Source: Bacillota bacterium (GTDB lineage Bacteria; Bacillota; Sulfobacillia; RBS10-35; Bu92). Taken from it: a stretch of DNA of 64,000 nt. Location: the NCBI GenBank assembly GCA_014896375.1, contig JADBKN010000015.1:1-64000 (forward strand), read 5' to 3'. Positions 1 through 11,782 of this stretch are shown piece by piece. The notes under the pieces are model-generated. The model had not been told where the DNA came from, searched no databases, and saw only the letters and a program-made list of their open reading frames with translations. The position numbers were made by a program, and so were the translations under genes. Each line of letters opens with the position of its first letter. Within the stretch, counting starts at the first letter, position 1.

Positions 1-1518
1 CGGCGGCAGCGCCCGCCCGACGGCACCGCCCGCCGCCACCGTCTCCTGAAGCGCGCGGAGCATCCACGCTTCCGGTGCCAGCCACGGCGGCCCGACCCCG
101 CAGGCCGCCGCCGCCGCGGCCACGAGGGAGAGCGGCACGGCCGCGCCCACGAGCGGCAGGATGGCGAGACCGGTGAGCGGCGCCCACCACGCCGTCCAGC
201 CGAAGGCCCAAAGGGACGCCGGCGCCGAGGCCGCCACGGCCGCGGCCCCCACGGCCAGCGCGCGCCCCGCCCAGACGGCCGCCCGGTGGCCCCCGCGAAA
301 GCGGCGGGCCGCCCACGGTGCGGCCCAGAGCACACCTGCCGTGGCCAGCACCGACAGCTGAAAGCCGGCGTCCCGCCATAGGGCGGGGTTCCAGAGGAGC
401 AGGGCCAGGGCCGAGGCGCCCAATGCCTGAAACGGCGCCTGCGGCCGGCCGAGAGCCTCGGCCGCGACCGACCAGGCCAGCATCAGCCAGGCGCGCACCG
501 CCGAAGCCGGTGCACCGACGAGCGCCACGTACGCCAGGGAGAGCGCCGCCGCGACTGTCCGCGTCGCCCCGCGCCGGCCGAGCGGCAGCGCGGCCAACCA
601 GGATACCAGCACGGCCACGTGCATGCCGCTGACCGCCAAGGCGTGGCTGGCCCCCGACCAGCGGAAGGCCTCGCGGTCCTCCGCGGACAGGCCGCCGCGG
701 TCCCCGAGCGCCAGGCTGCGCGCGAGTCCCGCCAGGTCCGGAGGCAGGGCGCGCTCCAGCCCGTCCGCCAGCCGGTTCCGCCATCGTGCCAGGGCGCGCC
801 GCCAGGCCGGTCCGCCGTTGTCTGCCAGCCGTTCCGCCGCAGCCGGCTCCAACTCCCATGCGACGCCCCGAGCCAACCAGTAGGAGCGCGCATCGAACGC
901 GCCCGGATTGCGGGCCGGCGGAAGGCGGCGCAGGCGTCCCGTCACGCGCCAGGCCTCGCCGGGCGCCGCGTCCCTTCGCGGCAGGTCCACCAGCACCGCG
1001 AGACGGCCGGCACCACCCGCCTCCAGCCGCACTTGCCCCTCCAGCACGGCCCGCGCACCCCAGTCTCCGGGCGCCGTCTCCCTCAGCCAGCCCATGGCCG
1101 TGGCGCGCGCGCCCTCGCGCGCGAAACCTCGCCCCTCCGCCGCCCAAGTGAAGGCAGCGGCGCGCGCCGTCACGGCCAAGGCCAAGAGGCCGAGCGCCAG
1201 GGCGCCTCGCACGCGGCACCCCGGCGTGAACCCCGGGCCCTGCCCCTGCCCGTGCCCCTGTCCCTGCCCATGCCGCTGCCCTTGCCCGGCGCCCGAAGCA
1301 CAGGAGCCCGGCGCGTCCAGCCGTCGTACGCCACCGCCTGCAGGCACGGCCCGTGCGCGCACGGCGGCCAGCGCCGCCACCGCCCCCGCCAGCGCCGTGA
1401 CCGCGGCCAGCTCGTGCGCGCCCACGGGTGCCGGCGCACCCTGTGCCAGCCGCGTCCCGACCGCGGCCGCCAGCCACGCTACCCACGAGGCCGCCCACAA
1501 CGGGTGCGAGAATACCAT
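1..1518 (-). CDS. comEC: ComEC/Rec2 family DNA uptake channel protein (partial, C-terminus outside window)
   Basis: Minus-strand translation from ATG at 1518: MVFSHPLWAASWVAWLAAA...ARNPGAFDARSYWLARGVAWE...LSAEDREAFRWSGASHALAVSGMHVAVLVSWLAALPLGRRGATR..., the ComEC DUF4131 plus competence signature (HALAVSGMH). Absent from the ORF track because it runs off the window edge. Confidence 0.9.
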   Translation of the reverse strand, partial: MVFSHPLWAASWVAWLAAAVGTRLAQGAPAPVGAHELAAVTALAGAVAALAAVRARAVPAGGGVRRLDAPGSCASGAGQGQRHGQGQGHGQGQGPGFTPGCRVRGALALGLLALAVTARAAAFTWAAEGRGFAREGARATAMGWLRETAPGDWGARAVLEGQVRLEAGGAGRLAVLVDLPRRDAAPGEAWRVTGRLRRLPPARNPGAFDARSYWLARGVAWELEPAAAERLADNGGPAWRRALARWRNRLADGLERALPPDLAGLARSLALGDRGGLSAEDREAFRWSGASHALAVSGMHVAVLVSWLAALPLGRRGATRTVAAALSLAYVALVGAPASAVRAWLMLAWSVAAEALGRPQAPFQALGASALALLLWNPALWRDAGFQLSVLATAGVLWAAPWAARRFRGGHRAAVWAGRALAVGAAAVAASAPASLWAFGWTAWWAPLTGLAILPLVGAAVPLSLVAAAAAACGVGPPWLAPEAWMLRALQETVAAGGAVGRALPP

Positions 1519-1832
1519 ATTTTGGCATTCCGCACGACGCCCGTGATTCCTGCCGCCGCGCCGGCTTCGGCCGCCTTTCGTCCGTTCGCCGCGGTCTCCA
1601 GAGGCCTAAAGATCGCCGATTTCGCCGTCGATCGCCTCGGTAATGGCGTTTGAGGCCTTATCCATCCCGCTCCGTTCCGTCCGCGGCCCTGTCCGGTCCC
1701 ATCTTCCCCTTCGTCCCCTACGGCTTGTCTGAGCAGCCCCGGCGTACTCCAAAGGCGCGGCCACAGAGCGCACACTCGTCCCGCTCGCGCCTGGCGCACC
1801 GCCCGGACCGCGACGTCGCGCGCCGCGCCCCG

Positions 1833-2774
1833 CTACGCCCGCGCCCGCTTCGGGATGATCTCGATCGGCCCGTCCTCCACGGCGCTGCGCGGCGCAAACG
1901 GCTGGCCCGGCTCATACCGTTCCAGGAACTCGATGACCTCGCGCACGATCTGGCTCGGCGTGGAGGAGCCGGCCGTGACGCCGACCGTCTCCACCCCCCG
2001 CAGCCACTCCTCCCGGAGCTGCGAGACGTTGTCGATGCGGTACGCCGGCCGGCCGGCGATCTCGCGCACGACCTGGACCAGGCGGTTGGAGTTGTTGCTA
2101 CGCTCGTCCCCGACGACGATGACGACGTCGCACTGGCGCCCCTGCTCCACGGCCGCCTGCTGGCGCAACTGCGTGGCGAGGCAGATCTCGTTGTACACCT
2201 CGGCCTGGGGGAAGCGGTCCTTCACCTTCTGCACGAGGCGTTCCGTGTCCCACTGGCTCAGCGTGGTCTGCGTGACGACGGCGACCTTCTCCGCCTGCAG
2301 GCGCAGCGCGGCCAGATCCTCCTCGGTTTCGATGAGGTGCACGCGCCCCGGCGCCTGGCCCATCGCGCCTTCGGGCTCGGGATGGCCCTTGCGGCCGATG
2401 TAGATGATCTCGTACCCTTCGGCGGCGCGAGCGCGGATCACCTCGTGCGTGCGCGTGACGTCCGGACAGGTGGCGTCGAAGACGGTCAGGCCCTTGCGAC
2501 GCGCCGCCTCCTTCACCTGCGGCGAGACACCGTGCGCCGTGAAGATGACGGTGCCGCTCTCGACCTTCTCCAAAAGGCTGAGGCGGTCGGCGCCGTCCAG
2601 CGTGACGATGCCCTCGCGCTCCAGCCACTCCACCACGTGGCGGTTGTGCACGATCATGCCGAGGATGTAGATCGGACGGGGCACGTTCGGGTCCGCGGCG
2701 ACAGCCTGCGCGAGCGTCATGGCGTCGACGACGCCGTAGCAGTAGCCGCGCGGAGTGATCTTGACGACGCGCAA
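1833..2774 (-). CDS. ispH: 4-hydroxy-3-methylbut-2-enyl diphosphate reductase
   Basis: RVVKITPRGYCYGVVDAMTLAQ...GMIVHNRHVV...TAHGVSP...DATCPDVTRTHEVI...TQTTLSQWDT...NEICLATQLRQ. TTG start at 2774 follows GAGGAGG-N8; the ORF track extends to an ATG at 2795 that has no upstream SD. Confidence 0.93.
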   Translation of the reverse strand: MRVVKITPRGYCYGVVDAMTLAQAVAADPNVPRPIYILGMIVHNRHVVEWLEREGIVTLDGADRLSLLEKVESGTVIFTAHGVSPQVKEAARRKGLTVFDATCPDVTRTHEVIRARAAEGYEIIYIGRKGHPEPEGAMGQAPGRVHLIETEEDLAALRLQAEKVAVVTQTTLSQWDTERLVQKVKDRFPQAEVYNEICLATQLRQQAAVEQGRQCDVVIVVGDERSNNSNRLVQVVREIAGRPAYRIDNVSQLREEWLRGVETVGVTAGSSTPSQIVREVIEFLERYEPGQPFAPRSAVEDGPIEIIPKRARA

Positions 2775-2806
2775 GGGCGGCGCCTCCTCTGCCATCAGTA
2801 TACCGG

Positions 2807-3604
2807 TCAGCGAATGACGACAAACGGGCGCAGCGCCTCGAGTTTCTTCGGGCCGATGCCCGAGACACGGGAGAGGTCGTCCACGGAGCGGAAGGGGCCG
2901 TGCGTCTCGCGCTCCTCCACGATGCGCCGCGCCAGCTCCGGACCGATGCCCGGCAACGCCTCCAGCGCCTCCGGCCCCGCGCGGTTCACGTCCACCTTGC
3001 CCGAGGCCGGGCCGGATCCGCCCGCGCCGGACCCGCCCCCGCCGCGCGCCGCGCCGCCCGCCGCCCCGCTCCCGCCTCCGGCGCTCTCCCCCTTGCGGGG
3101 GATGTAGACCTGGTCGCCATCGGCCACCGGCGCGGCGAGGTTCACCGCAGCGAGCTGCGCGTCCGCGGCCGCCCCGCCCGCGGCCTCGACGGCGTCCCAG
3201 ACGCGCGCGCCCGCCGGCAGGACGTAGACTCCGGGCTCCCGGACGGCGCCGGCCACGTGGACGACGGCCGCCCCGCCTTCAGAGGGCATCGCCTGCCAGC
3301 CGGCGTAGGGCCCGAAGGGGATGCCGCTGCTCGTGCCGCCGGCCGCCAACCCGCCTGCCGCGCCCTCCCCCGCACCTGCGGCGCCACCGCCCGCGGCACG
3401 ACCCGCCTCGCCCGCGGCGCCGCCCCCCGCGTCCCCGCCCTCCAGCCCCACGCCCCAGGCCGCCGCGGGCTCGGACGCCCCCGCCCGCCACTCCCGCAGC
3501 GGATCCGCCGGACGGGCGGCCGCCGCCCGCCAGGCCAGGAGGCCCAGCACCAGGGCCGCCGCCAGCATCGCTGCCGCCGCCCAGGAGCGCCGGGCCTCCC
3601 ACAT
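2807..3604 (-). CDS. comEA: ComEA family competence protein (SLBB + helix-hairpin-helix)
   Basis: N-terminal TM; SLBB-like VVHVAGAVREPGVYVLPAGARVWDAVEAAGG; C-terminal VDVNRAGPEALEALPGIGPELARRIVEERETHGPFRSVDDLSRVSGIGPKKLEALRPFV. Confidence 0.92.
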   Translation of the reverse strand: MWEARRSWAAAAMLAAALVLGLLAWRAAAARPADPLREWRAGASEPAAAWGVGLEGGDAGGGAAGEAGRAAGGGAAGAGEGAAGGLAAGGTSSGIPFGPYAGWQAMPSEGGAAVVHVAGAVREPGVYVLPAGARVWDAVEAAGGAAADAQLAAVNLAAPVADGDQVYIPRKGESAGGGSGAAGGAARGGGGSGAGGSGPASGKVDVNRAGPEALEALPGIGPELARRIVEERETHGPFRSVDDLSRVSGIGPKKLEALRPFVVIR

Positions 3605-3610
3605 GCGAAT

Positions 3611-3629
3611 CCCCCCCTTATCGGGGGGG
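3611..3629 (-). promoter_or_regulatory. GC hairpin overlapping the comEA Shine-Dalgarno
   Basis: Minus strand CCCCCCC-GATAA-GGGGGGG-ATTCGC-ATG; the G7 arm is the only SD-like sequence before comEA ATG 3604. Confidence 0.6.
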
Positions 3630-3670
3630 TTCGGCCTGCAGTTGCCAATTCCTGCCAGTCGAGTTGGTTC

Positions 3671-6148
<2,478 letters not shown>

Positions 6149-6295
6149 CGTCATCCTCCTCCGCGCGGTCCCGCCGCGGGCGCCGGGCATCCGGGCACCG
6201 TTTCGATGCCGGCGCGGTGCGCCGGGCGTGGGCGCTTCGTTTTGTTCGGGGCGTTCTGGCTCGCCCGGCGGCTGCCTGAGCGGGCCACCGCGCGG

Positions 6296-6735
6296 TCATC
6301 GCCGTCGGCGAGGAAGACTAGCCCGGCGGGGCTGGCTCCGCCAGGCACGCTCGGCATACGAGCCGGCTCTCCGGCGCGATGACGGCAAACGCCGGCGTGG
6401 GACGGCACACGCGGTCGTCCACGCCCAGGAGGCGCCCGTCGCGGGCCGTCCGCAAGAGGCCCGCGTCGTCCCTTCCACCGTCCGCCCGATGGGCTCGTCG
6501 GCCGCCGAGCGGATGGCCCGCTCAGGCGCCAGGCGTCCGTCGGGCGCCTTGCCATCCGTGACCATCGCGAGCTCTAGCTCGGCCGGCGCCCGGTGGGTTT
6601 CGACCGTCTCTTTCAGCCCTGGGAGGCGTCCTGCGTGCCGTGGAGCCGAAGGCGCAGGGCCGTCGTCCAAGATGAGTCGCTCGAAGAGGAGTCGCTCGCC
6701 GCGCCGGGCGTCGGCCGGCCCGACGCGTAAAGGGG
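6296..6735 (-). pseudogene. Degraded coding remnant upstream of leuS (at least one frameshift)
   Basis: One minus frame reads ...ADARRGERLLFERLILDDGPAPSAPRHAGRLPGLKETVETHRAPAELELAMVTDGKAPDGRLAPERAIRSAADEPIGRTVEG, then protein-like sequence continues in another frame as DDAGLLRTARDGRLLGVDDRVCRPTPAFAVIAPESRLVCRACLAEPAPPG*. No intact ORF joins them. Confidence 0.4.
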
Positions 6736-6738
6736 CTC

Positions 6739-7998
6739 ATGACGACCTCTTCAAGATCCCAGGCGGGAGCGAGGCGCCCGATGGCCCACCCGTTCCAGTC
6801 GGAACAGGATCCGCATAAGGCGTCGCTGTCTCAGCCCTTCGGAGCGACGTTCCGCCAGGCGCAGGCGTACTGCAACTTCGTCGTGCTTCAGCCGGACCGC
6901 ATCCCGGGCGCCGCGCGCGTTGTGGGGCCGAGCGTTCGGCCGGCCGGGGCGCGGTTTCCCTCTGTGCGTTTTCTGCTCGCGGGACCGGGGCTGCGCCTGC
7001 GCGTGAAGGAGTACCTCAACGACTGGAATCCCACGGCGTCGGCGCCGAATCTCGCCGTGCGCCAGGTACCGTTCGTCTCGCACGGTACGGTGGGCTGGAT
7101 CGGGCTCGAGCCGGGCGGCCGGCGCGCGGCGGTCCACACCCGCTGGCGGACGACGGTCGAGGTGCGCGTGCTGCACGGTGATCCGTCCGATGAGGAGATT
7201 CTCGAATTCTTCCACGGGTTGCGCCCGGCGCGCCCAGAGGCGCCGGCGCTCTTTCATGCGGTGCCGTACGCGGAGCTGGGGTGGTACCTCTCACGCGGCT
7301 GGGCGCCGCCGCTCGGTGAGGGTGCCGGCAGAACGGCGGGCGAGGGCGGCGCGGCGCATGCGGCGGGTGCGACGGGCGCGGCGGGTGCGGAGGGTGCGGC
7401 GGATGCGGCGGCGGCCGTGGCGGTGTCGGAAGCACCCGCTGCCGCGTGCCACGTGCCTCCCAAGGACGGGGCGCGACCGTGTCGCTGGACAACCCTGGAG
7501 GACGCGGAGGCGGCCTTCGGCAGGCCGCTTCCCGTGCCGGAGCCGCTGCCGCCGGGCTACCGGCTCGACTCCGTCGGTATCGTCGAAGGGAACGGGGCCG
7601 TCGAAGGCGACGGGGCCGGCCGCGGGGTGGAGGTCCTCCTCCGCCATGTCGGCAACAGCAACGATGTCATTTGGTGCCGCGCCTGGCCGCGCGCTGAAGG
7701 TAAGGTCGGCGATGCCGCCGCGGCCCGCGGGCTTGTTGCCGGGGGAGCTGGGGATGCCGATGCCGCTGCTACGGGAGCCGGGGAGCGAACGGCCGGCACC
7801 CAAGAGATCGTGCTCGACGACCGGCGCGTGCGTCTCTATGAGGAGTCTGTCGCGTACGGTGGGCGATACGCATTCTGGGAGGACGGAGCCTACGCGTACG
7901 CGGTCTGCGCGCGCGCCGGGCTCACCCTGACACGAACGTTGTTCGTACGCGCGGTAGCGTCCGTGGTGAGACGCTTGGGTCCGCACTCTCAAAGCTGA
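6739..7998 (+). CDS. Hypothetical protein; two DUF4367/LolA-like segments joined by an Ala-rich linker
   Basis: 419 aa, SD AAGGGG upstream of ATG; no signal peptide. C-terminal half PLPPGYRLDSVGIVEG..VEVLLRHVGNSNDVIWCRAW...EIVLDDRRVRLYEES has a DUF4367-like pattern. Confidence 0.7.
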   Translation: MTTSSRSQAGARRPMAHPFQSEQDPHKASLSQPFGATFRQAQAYCNFVVLQPDRIPGAARVVGPSVRPAGARFPSVRFLLAGPGLRLRVKEYLNDWNPTASAPNLAVRQVPFVSHGTVGWIGLEPGGRRAAVHTRWRTTVEVRVLHGDPSDEEILEFFHGLRPARPEAPALFHAVPYAELGWYLSRGWAPPLGEGAGRTAGEGGAAHAAGATGAAGAEGAADAAAAVAVSEAPAAACHVPPKDGARPCRWTTLEDAEAAFGRPLPVPEPLPPGYRLDSVGIVEGNGAVEGDGAGRGVEVLLRHVGNSNDVIWCRAWPRAEGKVGDAAAARGLVAGGAGDADAAATGAGERTAGTQEIVLDDRRVRLYEESVAYGGRYAFWEDGAYAYAVCARAGLTLTRTLFVRAVASVVRRLGPHSQS

Positions 7999-8271
7999 GC
8001 CCATGGACGGGGAGGCCGCCGAGCTGTGGCAGTCGTGAGAGACTGTGCCTAAGGCACCCGGTTTCGACTCGATGTAAGGCGTTCCCGATGCCTCATTTCG
8101 GGATTCACCCCCGGCGCCTTCGCCGGCCTGGCACCACGCATCGACCGCCCCCCGCCCCGCCCGCGCCCCGCCTGCGCCCACGCTCCGCGCCCCCCCGCCC
8201 TCGCGCTCTTGTCCCCGTGACGCCTGCGGCCCGGCCAGGACTTTCGCCCGCCGGTCCCGTATCCTGAAAAC

Positions 8272-11200
8272 ATGCGGCCTTTCGTGCACCTGCATCTCCA
8301 CACCGAATACAGCCTGCTCGACGGCGCCATCCGGCCGCGGGAGCTGGCCGCCCGCGTGCGTGAGCTCGGCCAGCCGGCCGTCGCCATCTCCGACCACGGC
8401 GTCCTCTACGGCGTCGTGGAATTCTACAAGGCCTGCAAGGAAGCCGGTGTGCGGCCGATCATCGGCCTGGAGGCCTACCTGACCCCGGGCGACCATCGCG
8501 ACCGCGACCGCGGTCCCGGCTCCCTCTACCACATCCTTCTCATCGCCGAGAACGAGGAGGGCTACCGCAACCTCATGCGCCTCTCCTCGGCCTCGTTCGT
8601 CGACGGGTTCTACTACAAGCCGCGCATCGACAAGGCGCTCCTCGCCCGGCACAGCGAGGGGCTGATCGCCACCACGGCGTGCCTGGGCGGCGAGGTGCCG
8701 TCGCTGCTCCTTGCGAACCGCGTGGACGAGGCGCGGCGCGCCCTGGAGGAATACGTCGCCATCTTCGGCCGCGATCGGCTCTACGTGGAGCTGCAGAACC
8801 AGGGTCTGCAGGAGCAGCGGCGCGTGAACCCGCTCCTGCGCGAGCTCGCGCAGGAGTACGGCCTTAAAGTGGTGGCCTGCAACGACGCGCACTACCTGCG
8901 CCGCGAGGACGCGCTGGCCCACGACGTGCTCCTCTGCATCCAGACCGGCAAGAGCCTCGACGACCCAGACCGGCTGCGCTTCCCCAACCAGGAGTTCTAT
9001 GTGAAGTCCGGCGACGAGATGGCGGAGGCGTTCGCCGACTGCCCGGAGGCGCTGGATGCCACCCTGGAGATCGCGGAGCGCTGCCGCGTGGAGTTGCGGT
9101 TCGGGCGCCTGCACCTGCCGGCGTTTGATCGGCCGCCGGGCTTCGAGAGCGACGCCGCCTACCTGCGCGCCCTCTGCGAGGAGCGCCTGCCGCGGCGCTA
9201 CCCGGATCTGGATGCGGACCCGGAGCGGCGCGAGGCCGTGCGCCGGCGTCTGGAATACGAGCTCGACGTGATCGAGCACATGGGCTATCCCAGCTACTTC
9301 CTCATCGTCGCCGACTTCGTCGACTACGCCCGCTCGCAGGGCATCGCCGTGGGACCGGGGCGCGGCTCGGCGGCCGGGAGCATCGTGGCGTACGTCCTCG
9401 GCATCACGGACATGGATCCGCTGGAGTACTCGCTGCTCTTTGAGCGCTTTCTCAACCCGGACCGCGTCACGATGCCGGACATCGACATCGACTTCGATTA
9501 CGAGCGGCGCGACGAGGTCATCCGCTACGTGCAGCGCAAGTACGGCGAGGATCGCGTGGCGCAGATCATCACTTTCGGCACAATGGCGGCGCGCGCCGCC
9601 ATCCGCGACGTCGGCCGCGTGCTGGGGTGGCCGTACGCGCGCGTGGACGCGGTGGCCAAGCTCGTGCCGCAAGCCCTCGACATGACCCTGGAACGGGCGC
9701 TGGCGGAGAGCCCGGAATTGGCCCGCCTCTACCAGGAGGATCCCGAGGTGCGCCAGCTCCTTGAGCTCGCGGCGCGCATCGAGGGCATGCCGCGCCACGC
9801 CTCCGTGCATGCGGCCGGGGTCGTGATCGGCTCACAGCCGCTCGCGGAGCTCGTGCCGCTCGCGCGCGTCTCCGACGGCACGGTGGTGACGCAGTACACG
9901 ATGGGCCCCCTCGAGGACCTCGGCCTTCTCAAGATGGACTTCCTCGGGCTGCGCACCCTCACGGTGATCGAGCGCACCGTGGAGCTGGCGCGCCGGCAGG
10001 GGCACGACCTGGACATCGACCGCATCCCGCTGGACGACGCCGCCACCTTCGCCCTCCTCGGCCGCGGCGAGACGGAGGGCGTCTTCCAGATGGAATCGCC
10101 GGGCATGCGGGAGATGCTCAAGGAGATGCAGCCCTCGAGCCTTGAGGATCTGATCGCGGCCGTCGCGCTCTTCCGGCCGGGCCCGATGGAGCACATCCCG
10201 GAGTTCATCCGCAATAAGCGCGCCGGCCGCGTGGACGCTCCGCACCCGAAGCTCGAGCCGATCTTGAAGAGCACATACGGCATCCTCGTCTACCAGGAGC
10301 AGATCATCCAGATCGCCGCCACCATGGCGGGTTTCACGCTCGCCAAGGCCGACGTGCTCCGCCGCGGCGTCTCGAAGAAGAAGAAGGAGATCATCGACGA
10401 GCTGCGCGCCGAGTTCGTCGAGGGCTGCGTGCGGCAGGGCCACAGCCGTGAGCTGGGCGAGCGGCTCTACGACCTCATCGAGCGCTTCGCCAACTACGGT
10501 TTCAACCGCGCCCACGCCGCGCCGTACGCGCTCCTCGCCTACCGCACGGCCTACCTCAAGGCTCACCACCCGGCGGCCTTCATGGCGGCCACGCTGACGA
10601 GCGTGGCGGGCAACAGCGACAAGGTGGGCCAGTACATCGCGGAATGCCGGCGCCTGGGGCTGGAGGTGCTGCCGCCGGACGTGAACGAGAGCGAGGCCGA
10701 CTTCACCGTCACGCCGCGCGGCATCCGTTTCGGCCTGGCGGCGGTGAAGAATGTCGGCCGCGCGGCCGTCGACGCCATCGTGGCGGCGCGCGCGGAGGGG
10801 CCCTTCCGCTCGCTTTTCGACTTCGCCCTCCGCGTCGACTCCCGCCACTGCAACCGGCGCGTGCTGGAGAGTCTCGTCAAGGCCGGCGCCTTCGATTCCA
10901 TCGAGCCCAACCGCGCCCGCCTTCTCGCCGGTCTCGATGCGGCCCTCGCGCTCGCTCAGGAGCAGCAGCGCTGGGCGACCGAGGGGCAGCTGTCGCTCTT
11001 TGCCGGGCTTGCGGCCGCGGGCGAGGCCGCCGGCGGAGCGGCGCGCGGGGTGGTGGGCGCGGCGCCCGCGGAGCCGCCGCTGCCGGAGGCACCGGATCCA
11101 GGGCTGCGCCAGCGCTTGATGTGGGAGAAGGAGGCACTGGGCTTCTACGTCTCCGGCCACCCGCTGGCCTCCCTGGCCGGCCGCCTGCGGGAGGAGGCCA

Positions 11201-11781
11201 CGCCGGTGCCGGAACTGCGGGAACTCCCCGACGGCGCGAGCGTCACCGTGGGCGGCGCGGTGACGGCGGTGCGCCGCACGCGCACGCGCCAGGGCGAGTG
11301 GATGGCCTTCTTCACCGTCGAGGACCTGGCGGGCGCGGTGGAGTGCGTCGCGTTCCCGCGCGTCTACTCTGGGGCGGCGCGCCTCCTGGAGCCCGACCGC
11401 CTCGTGCGGGTGCGCGGGCGCGTCTCCTGGAGGGACGAGGAGCTCAGCCTGGTGGCGGATGCCATCCTTCCGCTGGCCGCGGAAGGGGAGGAGGCCGCGG
11501 GGGCCGCGGCCCAGGAGACGGCCGCCGGCGGTCCCGTGCACGGCGCGACCGCGGCCGCGGCCGTGTATCTCAAAGTGGAGCGCCTTGACGGCGCCACCCT
11601 GCGCCGCGTGCAGGAGATCCTGGGGCGCCACCCCGGCCCCGTGCCGGTCTACGTCTACGCGGCCGCGGAGCGGCGCCTCATCGCCGTCGACCGCGCCTGG
11701 TGGGTCACGCCGGGGGAGGAGTTGCGCCGCGAGGCGGCGGCGGCCTTCGGTCCAGGCTCCGTTTCCGAAAGGGGGCAATAG
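8272..11781 (+). CDS. dnaE: DNA polymerase III subunit alpha
   Basis: MRPFVHLHLHTEYSLLDGAIRPRELAARVRELG...VGPGRGSAAGSIVAYVLGITDMDP...DIDIDFDYERRDEVIRYVQRKYG; PHP, polymerase, HhH and OB segments over 1169 aa. Confidence 0.97.
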   Translation: MRPFVHLHLHTEYSLLDGAIRPRELAARVRELGQPAVAISDHGVLYGVVEFYKACKEAGVRPIIGLEAYLTPGDHRDRDRGPGSLYHILLIAENEEGYRNLMRLSSASFVDGFYYKPRIDKALLARHSEGLIATTACLGGEVPSLLLANRVDEARRALEEYVAIFGRDRLYVELQNQGLQEQRRVNPLLRELAQEYGLKVVACNDAHYLRREDALAHDVLLCIQTGKSLDDPDRLRFPNQEFYVKSGDEMAEAFADCPEALDATLEIAERCRVELRFGRLHLPAFDRPPGFESDAAYLRALCEERLPRRYPDLDADPERREAVRRRLEYELDVIEHMGYPSYFLIVADFVDYARSQGIAVGPGRGSAAGSIVAYVLGITDMDPLEYSLLFERFLNPDRVTMPDIDIDFDYERRDEVIRYVQRKYGEDRVAQIITFGTMAARAAIRDVGRVLGWPYARVDAVAKLVPQALDMTLERALAESPELARLYQEDPEVRQLLELAARIEGMPRHASVHAAGVVIGSQPLAELVPLARVSDGTVVTQYTMGPLEDLGLLKMDFLGLRTLTVIERTVELARRQGHDLDIDRIPLDDAATFALLGRGETEGVFQMESPGMREMLKEMQPSSLEDLIAAVALFRPGPMEHIPEFIRNKRAGRVDAPHPKLEPILKSTYGILVYQEQIIQIAATMAGFTLAKADVLRRGVSKKKKEIIDELRAEFVEGCVRQGHSRELGERLYDLIERFANYGFNRAHAAPYALLAYRTAYLKAHHPAAFMAATLTSVAGNSDKVGQYIAECRRLGLEVLPPDVNESEADFTVTPRGIRFGLAAVKNVGRAAVDAIVAARAEGPFRSLFDFALRVDSRHCNRRVLESLVKAGAFDSIEPNRARLLAGLDAALALAQEQQRWATEGQLSLFAGLAAAGEAAGGAARGVVGAAPAEPPLPEAPDPGLRQRLMWEKEALGFYVSGHPLASLAGRLREEATPVPELRELPDGASVTVGGAVTAVRRTRTRQGEWMAFFTVEDLAGAVECVAFPRVYSGAARLLEPDRLVRVRGRVSWRDEELSLVADAILPLAAEGEEAAGAAAQETAAGGPVHGATAAAAVYLKVERLDGATLRRVQEILGRHPGPVPVYVYAAAERRLIAVDRAWWVTPGEELRREAAAAFGPGSVSERGQ

Positions 11782-11782
11782 C

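Noticed and set aside
6149-6735. T-box riboswitch upstream of leuS
   Set aside because: Only imperfect matches to the T-box core (GATGACCGCG, GCGGGACCGCG); no convincing UGGN-ACCGCG, Stem I motif or antiterminator. Covariance-model search (Rfam T-box) would be decisive.
7291-9810. 839-aa minus-strand ORF opposite dnaE
   Set aside because: Shadow ORF; dnaE is unambiguous on the plus strand.
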